A stretch of 64,000 nucleotides of DNA from assembly GCA_030248215.1 (NCBI GenBank), contig JASANG010003372.1, positions 62,001 to 126,000 on the forward strand. The letters are read 5' to 3'. A program made the position numbers and the translations under genes. Below the pieces are notes generated by a model that worked only from the letters and a program-made list of their open reading frames with translations, was not told the origin of the DNA and did no database searches. Of this stretch, positions 23,901 to 38,900 are shown piece by piece; position 1 is the first letter of the stretch, and every line of letters begins with the position of its first letter. The DNA comes from Enoplolaimus lenunculus (Eukaryota; Nematoda; Enoplea; Enoplida; Thoracostomopsidae).

Positions 23901-26900
23901 GTTGACAGAGTAACTACAAACAATGTAGTTGTATAAAAATTACATTTCAAACTATTGTCAAAATGTATGATCCTATTATTAACGATTGAAAAGTTATTGC
24001 AATGCGAAGGAGATTAGTGCGTACACCTTAGTTTTAGAATGAACGCTTAAATTTTTCAACTTGAACGTTTGCTAACCAGACGTCCATTCGTTACAGGTAA
24101 TCCTAATTCGACTATAACAGTTAGAAAAAAATTTAATAAAACTATATTTCTTACTCAGATATATTAAATTTGAATATTTTTCGTTTGTCTTCAGATCGGC
24201 CTTCGGATCGAAACGCACCGTTTGCAACCTGCGCCATCACTGGTCGTTATCATTATCGCACGTTTGATGGTCGAAGTTATAACTTGGCTTCGGATTGCAG
24301 ACACATTGTCGCCACTGATACCGCAGATGATTGGGAAGAATCAAGCAGTACATGGACGGTTGAAGTTGAAAATTACGAATGCGATGGAGCAAAAATGGAT
24401 TCGTGCAAAAAGGTATACATCAGTAATTGTATTTTAGAGACATGACTTAAGTCAGATTTTAACTTTAATCTTAATTTTATTTCTTGTGCTATTAGTTATA
24501 CTGTTGCGCTGTTATTTTTGGTTGTTTCAGTCAGAAACAGTATATTAAGAACAGTTTTGCATTTAATATCCCCAATAAATTTTTACTAGAGAACATTGTT
24601 TTCCTTGTTTCGTATCATGCATGCAAAACAATGCAATAATCCTAAACCTGTGCTTCGGTTAGCACCCGTTTAGCCTCGGATCGCAAGATTAGTCAAAGTA
24701 AGATTAGCTGCAAATACTAAAAGTTTTAAAAGCAGCTGACCAAAATGCTTTCAGAAAAACTTTCTTATATTTTGTTATGTGTTTTTAGCGTTTGATCATT
24801 CATTTGCCTGATTTGAAAATCGCTGCAATCGGCAAAAGTGTCGTAATCGACGGTGAAGAAATTCCGGACGATGAAGCTTTCATCAAGAAAGGTAAGTGAA
24901 TTTGATTATTTTAGCTATGTGGTTAATATTATTTATGTACCAAATCCTCTTCAAAATTTAGCGTTAACTTTTCGAATTTAATAGCAAAATATACATTTAT
25001 TTTGAAAGTTTTCTTAAACTAAGATTAAAATTATATTATTTTATTTTACTCTTTTCGTTTGATGAACGTGGAATCAACTTGCAACGCGCATAGATTAAGG
25101 CTAAATTGAAAACATATCGCGATAATGTTCCGCAATTGACTTTAAATAATAGCAAAATTAAGCTTCTTTGCAATTTCTTTAAATTAAAAGTAAAATGCAA
25201 TTTTTTTGCAATTTCTTAAATTAATTGCAAAATTTGAATTATTTATTGTGACATTTTCGTTTTCAGAAGGTGGAATCAATTTGCAACGAGAAGGCGAATT
25301 TACGTATTTGGACACCAGTTCAGGGCTTCGGCTAAAATGGGACGATGGCTTATCTGTGTACGTAACGGTTGACAAGCAAACACACTTCAACGGAGTCACT
25401 GGGCTTTGTGGAACGTATAACGGAAAAACTGCAGGTAAATGACAGGTTACATCCTCGCTATAATGAAATCGTTTCAGTCTAACGGTTAATCTATGCCTAA
25501 GTCTAAGCTTAAACTTAATCTTAGACCTAACTGTACTCTTAAGTCCCACTACATTCTTTGGAATTCGTTATAATTGACGTTTGCATCTATGTGATAGTAT
25601 TGGCCAAATGCTACTTTAAGGAATATAACTGCTGCGTAAGCAAAGCTGTTTTGTGATCAAACCTTACACATACAGGATGCATGTGTAAGTTGCTGTGGCT
25701 TGCACATGTCAATAGTGGTTACGTCTACGTTATTGTAGTCCCGCTGAAAAACAGGACGACCCTAGCATTTTTCAAAAATCGTAAAAAGGTGTTGAACGCA
25801 TTAATAATAATTTTTCAAATATATTTTCATAGACGATTTCACGCCGTTTGGATCGGAACCAAAAACTGACGTGAAATTTGGAGCGTTCGTTAAATCATGG
25901 CATAGTCGCGGCAACGACTGTCAAGAACCACAAGCGCTTCGCCATACGTGTCAAACTGAAAACGCGATGTCTGAAGCGCGTCGTCGGTGTATGATACCGT
26001 TACGTGGTGAAAATTTCGAACCGGGACATACTGTGGTAAGAACATTAAATTTTAGAATTTTTTAATTTTACTAAATAAGTATCCAGGTTGTACAGCTGTA
26101 GAACACTATTTTTTAAAAAATCTTTGCGAAATTAATGCTTTATTGTAAAGTTTGAGCTGTTCATTTTGAAGATTTTAGAAATAACGTGAGTATTTTGCAA
26201 TGTAGCGATTGCGCAACTGAATGATTTTGACCGCCGCAAGAACATCAAAGGTCGCAAAACACTTTGCTTTGAGTTGGTTTTTAAACATATTAACTCGATA
26301 CGTTGTTTAGCTTGATCCATTATGGGAAACCGAAGTTCTCTAAAGACGACATACCAGAGTTAAAATTTTTCTACTAAACACCATTTTAGGGAACGTCCGA
26401 TGCACTGTCCCACGTAAACTACTAATGACGTCAGGTTCCTATTCGCATAAATGTGTTGTATTTAATAGGTTATTGCTTCGTTTCCAATACAATTCAGTAT
26501 CCGTTTCCGGCATATTTTTTATGTATTTGGTTTTAATATTAATTATTCGCTTGGCCCCAGGTGGATCCGGAAGAATTTATCACAGCGTGTATGTTTGACT
26601 ATTGTGCACTTGGAAGCAAAGCATCGTCGGAAAATAAAGACGCTGTTGTCTGCTATCATTTAGCGGCATACAGCAAAGAAGTTTCACGACACGATATAGT
26701 GCTTAAATGGCGTGATACACTACTTTGTCGTAAGTCAAACGATTTCAGTAAAGAAAAACCCAATATTTTTGGAGACATAACAAAAATTCAATCTGTTTTT
26801 TTCTTGGAGTCAAAACCTTTGTTTCACTTGTTTCAAATCGCATCCAAAACGTTTTCGATCGTGGGTGCGAAAAGTTCGTGATTTTAGTTGTATCTCAGGT

Positions 26901-29900
26901 TCAATCACCAACTTTTATTTAAGCTGTGCCACCATGACGCAAATCAGCTCCGGTTCATAATTGCAGTCTGATATCCCTGTTATTCCCCCAAATGCACTAT
27001 ATAATCCACAAATAAGGCGCTAAGCAATATATTGCTTTGGTTGTTTATACTTTTTGTCCATTTCGATACCGATAATTCCTTTGTTAACAGACTTCAAGTG
27101 TTCTTCACAAGCTCCCAAATACCAATGCAGAAGTTAAAAATGATTATTCAGTATGATCGCGCAGGGCCTAAATGTGCTTTTCATGGCGGTTCAGCCGCCG
27201 CGTGTAGAATCTGTTTGTACATTGCAAAAAATGGTGAGTCAAATTAACTCTCAACAAAATAGGCTTTTCCTGACTACACAAACTGTGTCAAATTCGACTC
27301 CGCCAGAGTCAAACTCGACAAGTCATAATCGTGAGCAATTTCAGTTTTAAACACTTTACTTTTCGAAAAAATTCAGCTGAGTGGATTTCATTTGCGATTT
27401 ATTGCTAATTATTTTTAATATTTCAGCGAAACAATGTGAAAGCGGCAAACAATGGTCCGAATGTATGTCGCGTTGTCCAACGACGTGTGCAATGCAAGAC
27501 CGCGCTCAAGACCCACAATGCACTCGAGACTGTGTTCCTGGTTGCCAGTGTCCGTCTGGTTCACATTTGGATCATGGAAAATGCTACAAATCTGAAGATT
27601 GTGTCTGTTATCATCAACGACAACGATTTGATCCTGGAAGCACCATAAAACAAGGATGCAATACTTGGTGAGAACCTTGCAAAAAACCAGGAGACACAGG
27701 TGGTGTCGGTCCCTACCTGGAAAATATCGGCGACCCGTGACAAATTCGGCATACGAATACTAAAAGCGTTGATATATACACGGTCGAAACAATTATGCGC
27801 TCAATTGTGGTTTTGAAGCTTGTGTTGTAAATGAAACCAAATTAAAATCTATTTGTTAGCTGAATTAACTTTTAATTTAATCATGATTGGATGATTCTAC
27901 TCTCTAAAAGCTAAAACTAACTTGATTTAAGCTTAAGCTAATCCAGCAGTATTAAACTAAGTTTCTAGATTAACTGAACTAAAAGATTGGTTTACTCTTG
28001 AACTAGTTTAAAATTTTACGTATTTTTAGTTTAAGCTAAGCTTAGTGGACTCTCAGATGCACATATTTTCAGAGCTGGATTAATTACTTAATTAAATCAA
28101 AAATAAGTTTACTTAAACTCGTGTTAATCTAAAAAATGTTAGTTTAAATAAAACTTAAAATTTTAGTTTAGTTAGTCCGTCCAGCCATTTAAGTTTTACT
28201 TAAACTAATATTCAATCTTAATTAAGCTATAATTTAAGTTTAACTTTTTAGAGAGTATGCTACAAGCCATTTTTCATATTTCACAAAATGTACCAGCGCA
28301 CGTTGCGGTTTGGCTCCAAGCCCCTCACTTTTGAAGGGTTGTTCTCGCATTCATTATATTACATTTATAACTGTCAGTCAATATTCTTTACCTTTTGTTA
28401 CAAATATAAGCAGACCACTGTTCCAGTACAATAGCATGCAAAGTTTCATTTACAAAGCTGGTTTCTCCATAAATGGTGTACAGTAACCCTAAAAACGCAA
28501 CGCTTGCTGGATACATTCTTTTCTGCACAGAAAGGAACCCAGTTGCATGTTTTTGTCCAGAGTTTGATGCACTTTTGATTTCACTGGTTTTTTATTGTTC
28601 AGCACTTGCAAAAGTGGACAATGGGACTGCACAACGGAAGTATGCGTTTCAACCTGCAGCGTCGTTGGGCAAGCCATGTACAGGACGTTTGACTCGAAAG
28701 TGTATCCGTTCACCGGAAAATGTGAATACGTCCTTGTTGAGGTAAACGCAATGCCTATGTTTAGCAGATCCGTAATCATGGGACCGTGAATGGGGATGGG
28801 ATGATGACCAAAGGACACAGACAACCTTTGCACTTTAAATCAGTACCATACGAACTGTATTTAGTTGGTATCGCACCATACGAAAATTCGCTACTTTGAT
28901 ATCAGCGAGTAAATGTATTGAAGGCTTTCAAGAAACATTTTCATTTTGCCAAATAATTAATGGTTGGCAAAGTTTGAGCTAGTTTGAGCGACCACTGGTG
29001 CCTTTGCAATCAGACCAATGGCAACTGCAAGTGCTATCTGTTTGCCAAAATTTTCGACCTGCAAAGTTGAGTCTGTTTCGTGACTCAATTTGAAAATCGA
29101 CTAAAGCCAGAAGTCATCCTTTAAGTTATGCGTCTACACCCAGCTATTACGAACAGTTTGCTACCGCCTATTCATTAGGCATATTTGGTGTGGAATACAA
29201 CTTTATTTTTTGTTTGTCATACTTTTGTGCGCGCCCGTATTAAAATGATTTCTAGTACCAAGTCGACGCTACATTTATACTTGCAAACTTAAAATTTGAA
29301 CAAATAAAACCTGCAACGTCCACAATACGTAATTTAGGCATCGTTTCAGCGCCGCAAAAACAATGCATTTTAAAATAAACAGGAATCAAAACCATCAAAT
29401 GATTCGAAGAAATTGTCAGTGACAATGAAGAAAGACGACTGTGGTGAAGACGAAACGCTGAGCAATTGTCACTTCCACGTCCGAATAGAAAGTTACGGAT
29501 CCATTGTTGAGTTGCATTCTGCTCAAGATAGTGTAAGTTTTTATGTACGAAACCTAAATCAGAATATTAGCTTGATGTTAACAGGATTTTTTAGCTGTAA
29601 TTTTTATGGCCGAATCAATAAAAGCATTTATTCTTAATGCTACTGTCTAAAAGCTTTAACTAACTTGATTAAAGCTTAAGCTAATCCAGCAGCATTAAAC
29701 TAACCTTCCAGGTTAACTAAGCTAACAGGTTGGTTTATGCTTTAAACTTATTTAAAATCTTACATAATTTTATTGTTTAGGTTCGTGTTATTAGAACAAT
29801 CGGTTGAAGATGTTAACTTAAAAAATTAAACATTTCTATTTTTTGGGAAATGATATATTTCCAGGCATTGGCTGAACACCGGGTGAAAACCGATTTTGAA

Positions 29901-32900
29901 ACCAAACCTATATTTGAATGAAATATATACGCAACAGTTATCTTTGGACATGTACCCTTCCTTGAACAGAATGAATCGTGGAGGCCAATGTAAACAACAG
30001 GGTCGTTACAGTCATATATGCGTATTCCTAAGCCTAAGCCTAACCAAAAAATAGTTTAAAGCTCAAGCTTGCTGTATTGCATTTCCCCGAAAACCGTTGC
30101 GCCCCTGATCTTTACAAGAACCATTTTAGATTACAATCAATGGACTTCGTGTGGAAGATTTGCCGTACCGCAACAAAGACGTTTCATTGTTGCGTGTGAA
30201 CGATATGTGGACATCTGTTCAAGGTGTTGGATGGACGATTATGGCGAACAAAAACTTTTTGCATATTTCGGTCGCGTCACATTGGAAAGATAAAGTAAGC
30301 AAATCGCCAATGTTTCCAGCTCTAATTTTTTACTAAAGTATGACGGGAACCAATTGTACTGTCAACTTGCGTACCACCACACCTTTGCTTTCCATTCTGT
30401 GGGAATGTTGTATCGCATTTTAGTTGTATCTGACAGATCACTGTGCCTCGATGTCGACCATATTTCTAGTTATATTTTATCGTGCAACTAGAATGAATCC
30501 AATCGCGGATCCACGGGGTGGCCACCCCGGCCGTGCCCCCCCCCCACAGCATCTCGACAAAAATTATATTGGGACTCAAAATGGGGACCCTCCTTTTATT
30601 TCGGTCACTACAGCATGGGTCAAAAATAAGTTTATTACCTGTGAAATTTTGGCCCCCCATTTTGAGATCCTGGATCCGCCACTGAATGAATCTATGATTT
30701 TTTATTTATTTTAAGGTTCGTGGATTATGCGGTACGTACAATTGGAACGCGAAAGATGATTTCCTGACGTCATATGGCATTGTTGAAAACGCCATCAACA
30801 ATTTTGCTTCATCATATCAAACGTATTTGGACAGTTGCCAAGAAGACTTGAAAAACAGCCAAACTGCATGCGTCAAAGATCCAGTGGTACGTTACCATTT
30901 GGTTACTATGTTTTTATGCCTTTCATTTGTAAAATTAGCTAAGTAAATTTGTATTCATCTTTAAACTCAAATTAATTTCAAAACCGTGTGAAATTTTAGT
31001 TTGTTTCTTAAACGGATTTTAGCGGATTTATTTGATTGTAAGCGAGCATTAACATTGAAGTTTATAATATGATGTTTACGATTTTGAACCTGGCTCGTGT
31101 TGCAGAGACGTGACTTTAACACCGTCTCTGGCTGTATGTCGGCAGACGCCAAAAACTCTAATATTTTGACATATTCACAGTTCCCACTCGAGTTATTAAT
31201 CCCCCGTTGCGATGTTTCACTAAACATCAACATTATTGCCGAATATGTGCAAAAATTATATCCGTAATTATAAATCGTTGTCAAGCTCTTCAGGTTGAAA
31301 GTAAAATTTCAACTGAAAGTAGAACTACGAATGTAAATATACACCGTAGTTAAACGTTTGTAATCTCTGTTTAATATTGTTTCAGATGCGTGACCGCGGC
31401 CGTGATTTGTGTCGCATTTTACGTTCGGACAATGGTCCATTTGCGTCTTGTCAAAGTGCAATTTCGCAGTCAGAAATGCAAAAATACACCGATCAATGCG
31501 TTGAAAGTTCATGTCAGTATGGCAATTTGTACGGTGCGTGCATTTTGCTCGCTGATGTCGCACATCAATGCACAAACGCTGGCGCGAACGTAACGTGGCA
31601 TACGGATCCAAGTTTGCAATCAGTTTGCTGTAAGATTTCGCTCAATTCGTTAGCTGTGTTTGATCGCAACGGAATAGGAACGATTTCATTTTGAGAAAGT
31701 GTACACTTTCTTGAAAGGCCGGATAAAATTTGTAAAGTTGGGGATTAATACATTTTATAAGTTTGATACCAGAATCGTGGGTAGAATTTCGTTTCCGGAG
31801 ATGCATAAACGGCCAAACAGTTTTTTGCGAGCGACAGAATTTTTGATATTTAATAGAGAACCGGTGGCTTTACTCAAAAAAGCTTCTTAGTGGAATGTTT
31901 TAATCGGTTCGTGAGAAATTTCTGAACTGAGGGGTTATGCATTCTGCATACCCATGTGCGACCATGATTCGAGTTATGGTTCCGCGTAGAAAATCAACTT
32001 TTGGCACGTAATGCGGTGTTCACGTTAATTACTGGGGCAGCCCGGAACTCGTTTTGTCCATGTTGATTCGACGTGAACACAAAATACAAAGATATTCTAA
32101 ATGCAAATAATTCAAATTGCAAACTTTTTGTATCATACGATATTCTACAGGACATTCTGGCTCGTTTACCACAACCTTACAGACATTTCGGATTCAGTAA
32201 TTCATACAAAATTTTCGTGAAAGGTTCTATATGAAACTGCTTAGCTTAGAAATATTATGTGATATTGACGGACAATATTTCGAATATCATGTGATATTGC
32301 AGTACAAACAGCTACAGTTACAACCTGATCGATACATGGGTCAATGTTTCAAAGATTTTTTAGCAAACATTATTGGTCAATGCCGTAACGGACGTGGATA
32401 TACGCAATGTGCAAATGCTTGCGCACAAACTTGCCAAAATATGGCTGATGAAGAACGGTTGCAACAATGCAACGCAGGACCGGAAGCTAAACAATGTTTG
32501 TCCGGTTGTACTTGTGCACCCGGATACGTTTATGATGAACATCAAGAAGAGTGTGTTGCAGTTGCTGAATGCAGCTGTTTTGATCAATTTACGCGAAAAA
32601 ATTTCGCCGCCGGAGAAAATGTGAAACGCGGGTGCAATACTTGGTACGAGTTTTGTACCGGAATGACAACCTTAATGTCTTATTTTTACATGTACAAGTT
32701 TTTACCTGAATGTCAAATGGCTATAAAACTGGATTTCCACGCTCAAACTGTAGTTAGTTGTTGTTTTCACTGCAAAATCTTGCACATGTAAATACGGCGT
32801 TTTCTTCAAGAAACACTGACGATGAATAAAACATTTTTGAAAGAATGAATCGTATCCGATGTGAGGAATTATAACAGCTACTTAATTAAGCAAAAATGAT

Positions 32901-35900
32901 GTTTCTTTACTATTTAAAACCCTCTAGTGATACTAAGTTTTTTCCATTCATAGTATTTTTAAAGTTGCTGTTTATTTCAGCACCTGCCGAAATGCTCATT
33001 GGAAATGTACAAAGAAAGAATGCACTGAAAACGTGTGCCCAGGCAATCAAGAAGTTTTAGATAAAGTCTCTCCGTGTCGTCTGACGTGTAATAATTTTGA
33101 CCGAATGGATGTGTCAAAATGTCCTGGATCGTCGTACAAAGGTTGCGGATGTCCAGAAGGAACAGTTTTTCAGGTGAGCTCACATTTATATGTTAGTCAA
33201 CCAATTGATTTCCACACAGAATATACCATAAGCAACTGGCATTCTGGTTTTAGTCAGTAAAACATTTGATCTGTTACAGCCGTGTTTTATACATTGACCG
33301 CATTGACTTACCGAAGTTTGAAGTTTTTCACAATAAATTTACAACATTTTGCTAACTTAGTTGCAATACCAAGCATACTCTCATGCAAGCTTTCTTTTTG
33401 TCACAAGCATATGGTTGATTTTCAAACTTTATAGAGTACATAAAACCTTATCGTAACCTTGCTTGGTATAGTAATAATCTTAAAATTAGCAAATCGCGCA
33501 AATTAAATACAAAACTGATGTTAAAAATCTAGTTTTTTCATTCACCTGTTCGAAAGTTACGTTACCAGTGCTAACTGATTATGGATGATGCTACGCAGAT
33601 TTGAGCAAATTAGTAGTAAAATGCAAAGCATTTGACTAAAATTGCTTACATTCGGTGGTTGTTAGCAAATTCTTAAACAGATTATATTTTTTGAGTTTCA
33701 GGGGAATAACTGTGTAAAACCATCACAATGTCCGTGTCAAAGCTCAGGCAAAGAATATCCGGCCGGGACAACATTGAAGAAAGGATGTAACAAATGGTAA
33801 GTCGAAAGCAGACAAACATGCTCAGATTTCATATTTATGTTGTTCTACTGGCCATGAATTTATGAGTTATACAACGCCAGTGACGGCTGACGGACCCTAA
33901 GCGTTTTTTGTTCACCAAGCTTAAAAGCTTCATCGCCAATGAGCAAAACCCCAAAAATTTACCAACTGCACGCGTGTTCTTGTGGAAGTTACATCATTAA
34001 AATTTTAGAGGATTTGTACACCTTTAGTTTTTAAGTTGTAACACAGTATCATAAGGCTTTTGTTGCACCTAAAACCTAAGCTTCAAACCCAAGCCTAAGC
34101 GTAAAAATGAAATTATATTTACTTAGTATCACATAAGCAAATCTAAAGTAAGGATAAAACTGAGGCTGAGCGAACAAATTAAAAGCATAAGCCGACTCTG
34201 TTGCTATTTCGGTTTAAATGGGACGCATCTAAGAGTATCCATGAATTGGCCCATGTTGCTTTAAGGGGCGTCCAGGTTTTTGGTGGGTTCATAAAAGAGT
34301 AGATTTAGATTGTAGATTACATTTTTTTTGCTTAGGCTTAGGGTTAGGTTTAGGAACGCATTTTTCCAACGCTTAGGCTTAGACTTAGGAATACGCTTAA
34401 TCTATTGTTATGTCCCTTAAAGTAACATTGGCCCATGAATCAATTAATGTTTACATTACATTGATATATTTTCAGCATTTGCGGAGGCAAATACTGGAAT
34501 TGTACCAAAGAAAAATGTGACGCAACTTGCTTGGCAACGGGGGACCCGCATTACGTTACATTTGATGGAACGCCGTATTCATTCGAAGGCAGATGCGCTT
34601 ATATCATGGCACAAGGCTTGGATATCGGTAAGAAAACCTCTTGAATGACATTCATACAACGTTGCTAAATTCGGAAATTTGTTTTTGAACACCAACAATA
34701 TTCACGCCTAATTATGTAAACACACTGTAAATTCCAGTGGAATGATTTTAACTCAGAATGCGTTGAATCAACTCAGGTCTCTGAGTTCTGATAGCTGTTA
34801 TAACTCAGATTGAGATGCTTTATTATAATTTACTGTAGTTAATTATATTTAGCTCACCGCGAGCCTGTAAACTCAGACTGAGTCAATGTTTACTGTTACT
34901 AAGTAAAATGTACCTAGTTTGATTTGCAAAATGCTTTAAACTTCAAAAACTACTTGTAATCTGAAGAATTAATGATCACTCTGTCTCTTTGATCAGCCAA
35001 TGTAAACAACAGGGGCGCAACAGTATAATAAGCATATTCCTATTCATAAGCCTAAGCCTAAGCCTATGCCTAAGCGTAAGAATGAGCACACTCCTAAGCA
35101 TAAGCCTAAGCCTAAACCAAGCAAAGAAATTAGCCTAAAGCTTAAGCTTACTTTTTTCTGGCCCCACAGAAAAACGTTCCGCCGCTGATCTTTAGAATGG
35201 GCCCTTTGATCTGTGTCAAAAAGTAGCTTGCCCTGTTGGTTTTTGCTATATATTTAAAAGAACAGCGTGCAATAAAGTACCCCTTTTATGGATCATATGC
35301 TTGCGATCTTGCGTCCCGTCGAGAGTTTCAAGGACGTATGATGTGCAATTTTTGAACACAAATACACAGAATCACAATGGACAATATTGTAACTCCTTCT
35401 TCGCGCACTGAATATATTGCGCTCTAAACGTCAATTTCCCAATATTTTTAATGCAAAGATACAAAAAAATGTATTTATTTTCAGTTTCTATTTTCAGACA
35501 ACAACGTCGCATGGGAAGTTCATTCACAAAACGTTCCTTGTGGTTCAAGCGGAGTCACGTGCACGAAACAAGTTGATATTCTAATTCACAAGCCTCGAAA
35601 CGTTGTTATCAGCGCTTTGAGAGGCCGTGAATTGACAGTTGACGATAATCCAGTACTTCTGCCGCATCAAATTCCGGATCTTGGAGTCCGAGCGTACAAA
35701 CAAGGCGTTTGGATGGTCATTACAACGCAACTCGATTTCCGCGTAATGTGGGATGGAGGTAAAACTTAGAATTGGTTGTAAATGTGACAGATAAGTTAGG
35801 ATCGCTCTGTACTTGTGGTGCGGCGGCGGTAATGGACAGCGTCGGATGTGATCAAAACTGTAATGTCACCATTAAATGTACATTTGAAGCTTTTGTGTTG

Positions 35901-38900
35901 AAATTGTATGCTAAATAAATTTTTTTGACACATGAAGTTGTTTATAAATAAATACACATAATGAAACTGTTGTCAATTTTTGTTTTTATTTTCTTAAACT
36001 TTTTGTTTTATTAATGTCAGACAAATATCGATACTAACATTCAACGTTTTGGTAAATTTTTGCTCTTATATAAGTGTATTTATGTGAAATATTTTGGCGA
36101 ATTTTGTGCGATTTTAATTTTAAATTTGAGGAACTCGAGTAATGATCAACGTCCAACCGACACAACAAAACCGAGTCCGCGGATTGTGTGGCACATACGA
36201 CGGGCAACCTTCGAACGATATGATGACTCCGGCTGGAGACGTTGAAGAAAACGCGTACGCATTTGCTAGTTCATGGAAAACCGAGCCAGAATGTAAAGAT
36301 TTTGGCGATATGGATCATCCACCAGAACCAGCTTGTGAGGTTAGCGATAAGTTGTCAAAATGTTGTGAATTTAAACATTTACATTATAATTAATTCAGCA
36401 AGTTTTTGTTAGCCAACTCTTGTTTTTATTCGAAACTGAAAAAGACATCAGATTTTTCGCTGTGAAACATAAGATAAGGTTTCCGATTGGTCAAAATGTG
36501 GGGTTAGTGATGTGCTGTTTTAGTAAGTTTGTTTAACTTAAAAATTAACCAAAAATAATTTCGCTACGTACGACGTGTATAGTCGCGAATAAAAGTAGTT
36601 AGAAACGCAGGCTGTGTGAATTAGCGGTAAATGAAACTAAGGGTTTGAATAATGTGGGTACAACACTATCCTATCCTCTTCAGTTTGACATGGTTTATCA
36701 GTGAATGTTGAAATACACTTTTGTAAATGCTAAGACTGTGTAATTTTTTGTCAGTATTGGCATATTAATCGCAAGTCTTTACTCAAAATATAAATTTCGA
36801 TTAGTAGAGTATATGTCTTTGAACACTGTTCACATTTTAGGTTAATAAACATCGCGTTGCGTGGGCAGAACGATCTTGTCGAATCATTTCACACAGCCCA
36901 ATGTTCCAACGTTGTCGGTCAGAGTTGGGCAATTCAGCGGTGACCCGATTTCATCATTGGTGCACAGAAGATTCGTGCGCGTAAGAATTCTACCGGTTAT
37001 CTAATATTTGTTGCACTTTCTAAAGTTATATTTTCAACTTTGCGCAGCTATTAATATTGTTAGGTTTTATCAGACTTTGAACCAAATCGAACCGCAATAG
37101 AAATGTAGATGTTCTCAAAAGTACTCAAAATGGCGTAGCGAAGCAGCCGTGAAACGTATGCAAAATTTTCTATGTTTTACGCTCTTTGCCACGGTTGTTT
37201 TGTTTACAAAACATTTACTGAGTTTTTGAAACGCTACTCGGTAAATTCCAATGAGTTAATTAATCAAATTTGACGGAAAATTAGTTATTTCGGCGTTAAT
37301 AACAATAAACTTTAACTCACTACGAATTGAGTTGATTCTCAATCTTAGTTCAGGTGGTTACGGGAAAGTTGGTTAATTAAATTAGAATCAGTTTTATCCA
37401 CTCAGAATTGTGATTTCTGATAGCTATAACTCAGGTATTTATCCAATTTACCGTTTCTAAAAGCGTACTTATGTTAAGTAGATCAAACACTTAAGCCAAA
37501 TATCAGTTCAGGCGTTTTAACCTTGTCCAACTAGAGATTGTAGGTTGATCGTGCCTCTCAGTATAAAGCAAAGTTAATGCTTCCTTATTATGACACTGTT
37601 TCAAGTTTAGCATTTGTTTGTTTTTACTTAAGTCGACAACTTAAGTTATTACTTTGCATAAAGTAAATAATTAAGTAAGATTTCAGAAACCCAACGCCAT
37701 ATTATGAACCATTACAATATAAACTGCGTTGTCTTTTATTTATAGTTGCGATTCTGGAGGCGACTGTGAATGTTTATGTACGGCGATTTCGGCATTTGCT
37801 GACGAATGTAACAAAGCTGGTGTTCCAGTTCGCTGGCGATCACAACAAGTTTGCCGTAAGTTCGTCTTAAACTACTTTTTCAAATTAAAAAACTAAATTA
37901 AAGATATTTCACTATTGTGAAAAGGCAGTAAAAAATTCAGTCAGATTCTATTTTCGTGTAACACTAAGTCATTTTTTGTGACAACGTTGACAAAATTATT
38001 GTAAACATCGCATTAATAATTAACGGCAGGCAGGAATTGTAGCAAATTGCTAAGTATGAAAAAATGCAGTTACGTTTTTGACGAATTTATTTTGTAACGA
38101 CGCTATTGTGACAATGGTATGATTATGATCCATAAGACAGTATCTTTTGTGCATTCGTCAACTGAGTTGCCATTCTGAAACTCTCGGTTGCATGCGCGGT
38201 ATACAAACAGCATGAGGCATGAGGCCGGCTCAAAAATGAGGAAAATTTCCTGAAACGTCACAATTTAAGTCATTTACTAGCTGATTAATTTAAAAGACTA
38301 AAATTTCGTTAAATATTATAGAAAATAAAACAATTACGTATGGGTTTATATTATAGCAATGCAATGCGAAAACGGTATGGTCTACAAACCGTGTGGTACT
38401 GTTTGCCAACAGAGCTGCGAAGGCTTGTCGGAACGCGAAGAATCTGGCGAAACCGAAGCAGAACAAGAAAAGCGATGTGCGTCTGAGTGTGTGGAAGGTT
38501 GCTTTTGTCCCGACGGCTTGGTACAACATGGCAACCAGTGCGTTCCAAAGTCGGACTGTCCGTGCTATCACGAAGATAAAGGATACCCTGGCGGATCGTT
38601 TTTGGTCCGGAATTGTCAAGATTGGTAAGTCTGCAACGAATATTGAATAAAAATTGCAATTTGTCACTTAATCGAGTACCCATTTCGGGTTACCATAACG
38701 TGTATATTTTTTGCAATAATCTGAGGTTTTATGATTACTCGATACAGCTATGTCGTCATAGTGCATCAAAATTCAGTTGCCAGTGTTTCGTAACAAACCA
38801 GATACTACATTGAACAATGGTGGCGGTATACTTTTGATCACGTCCATTGCCGTCCGTCACTGTTCGGTGCGGTCCGTCTCTGTTCGGTGCCGTTCCTCGC

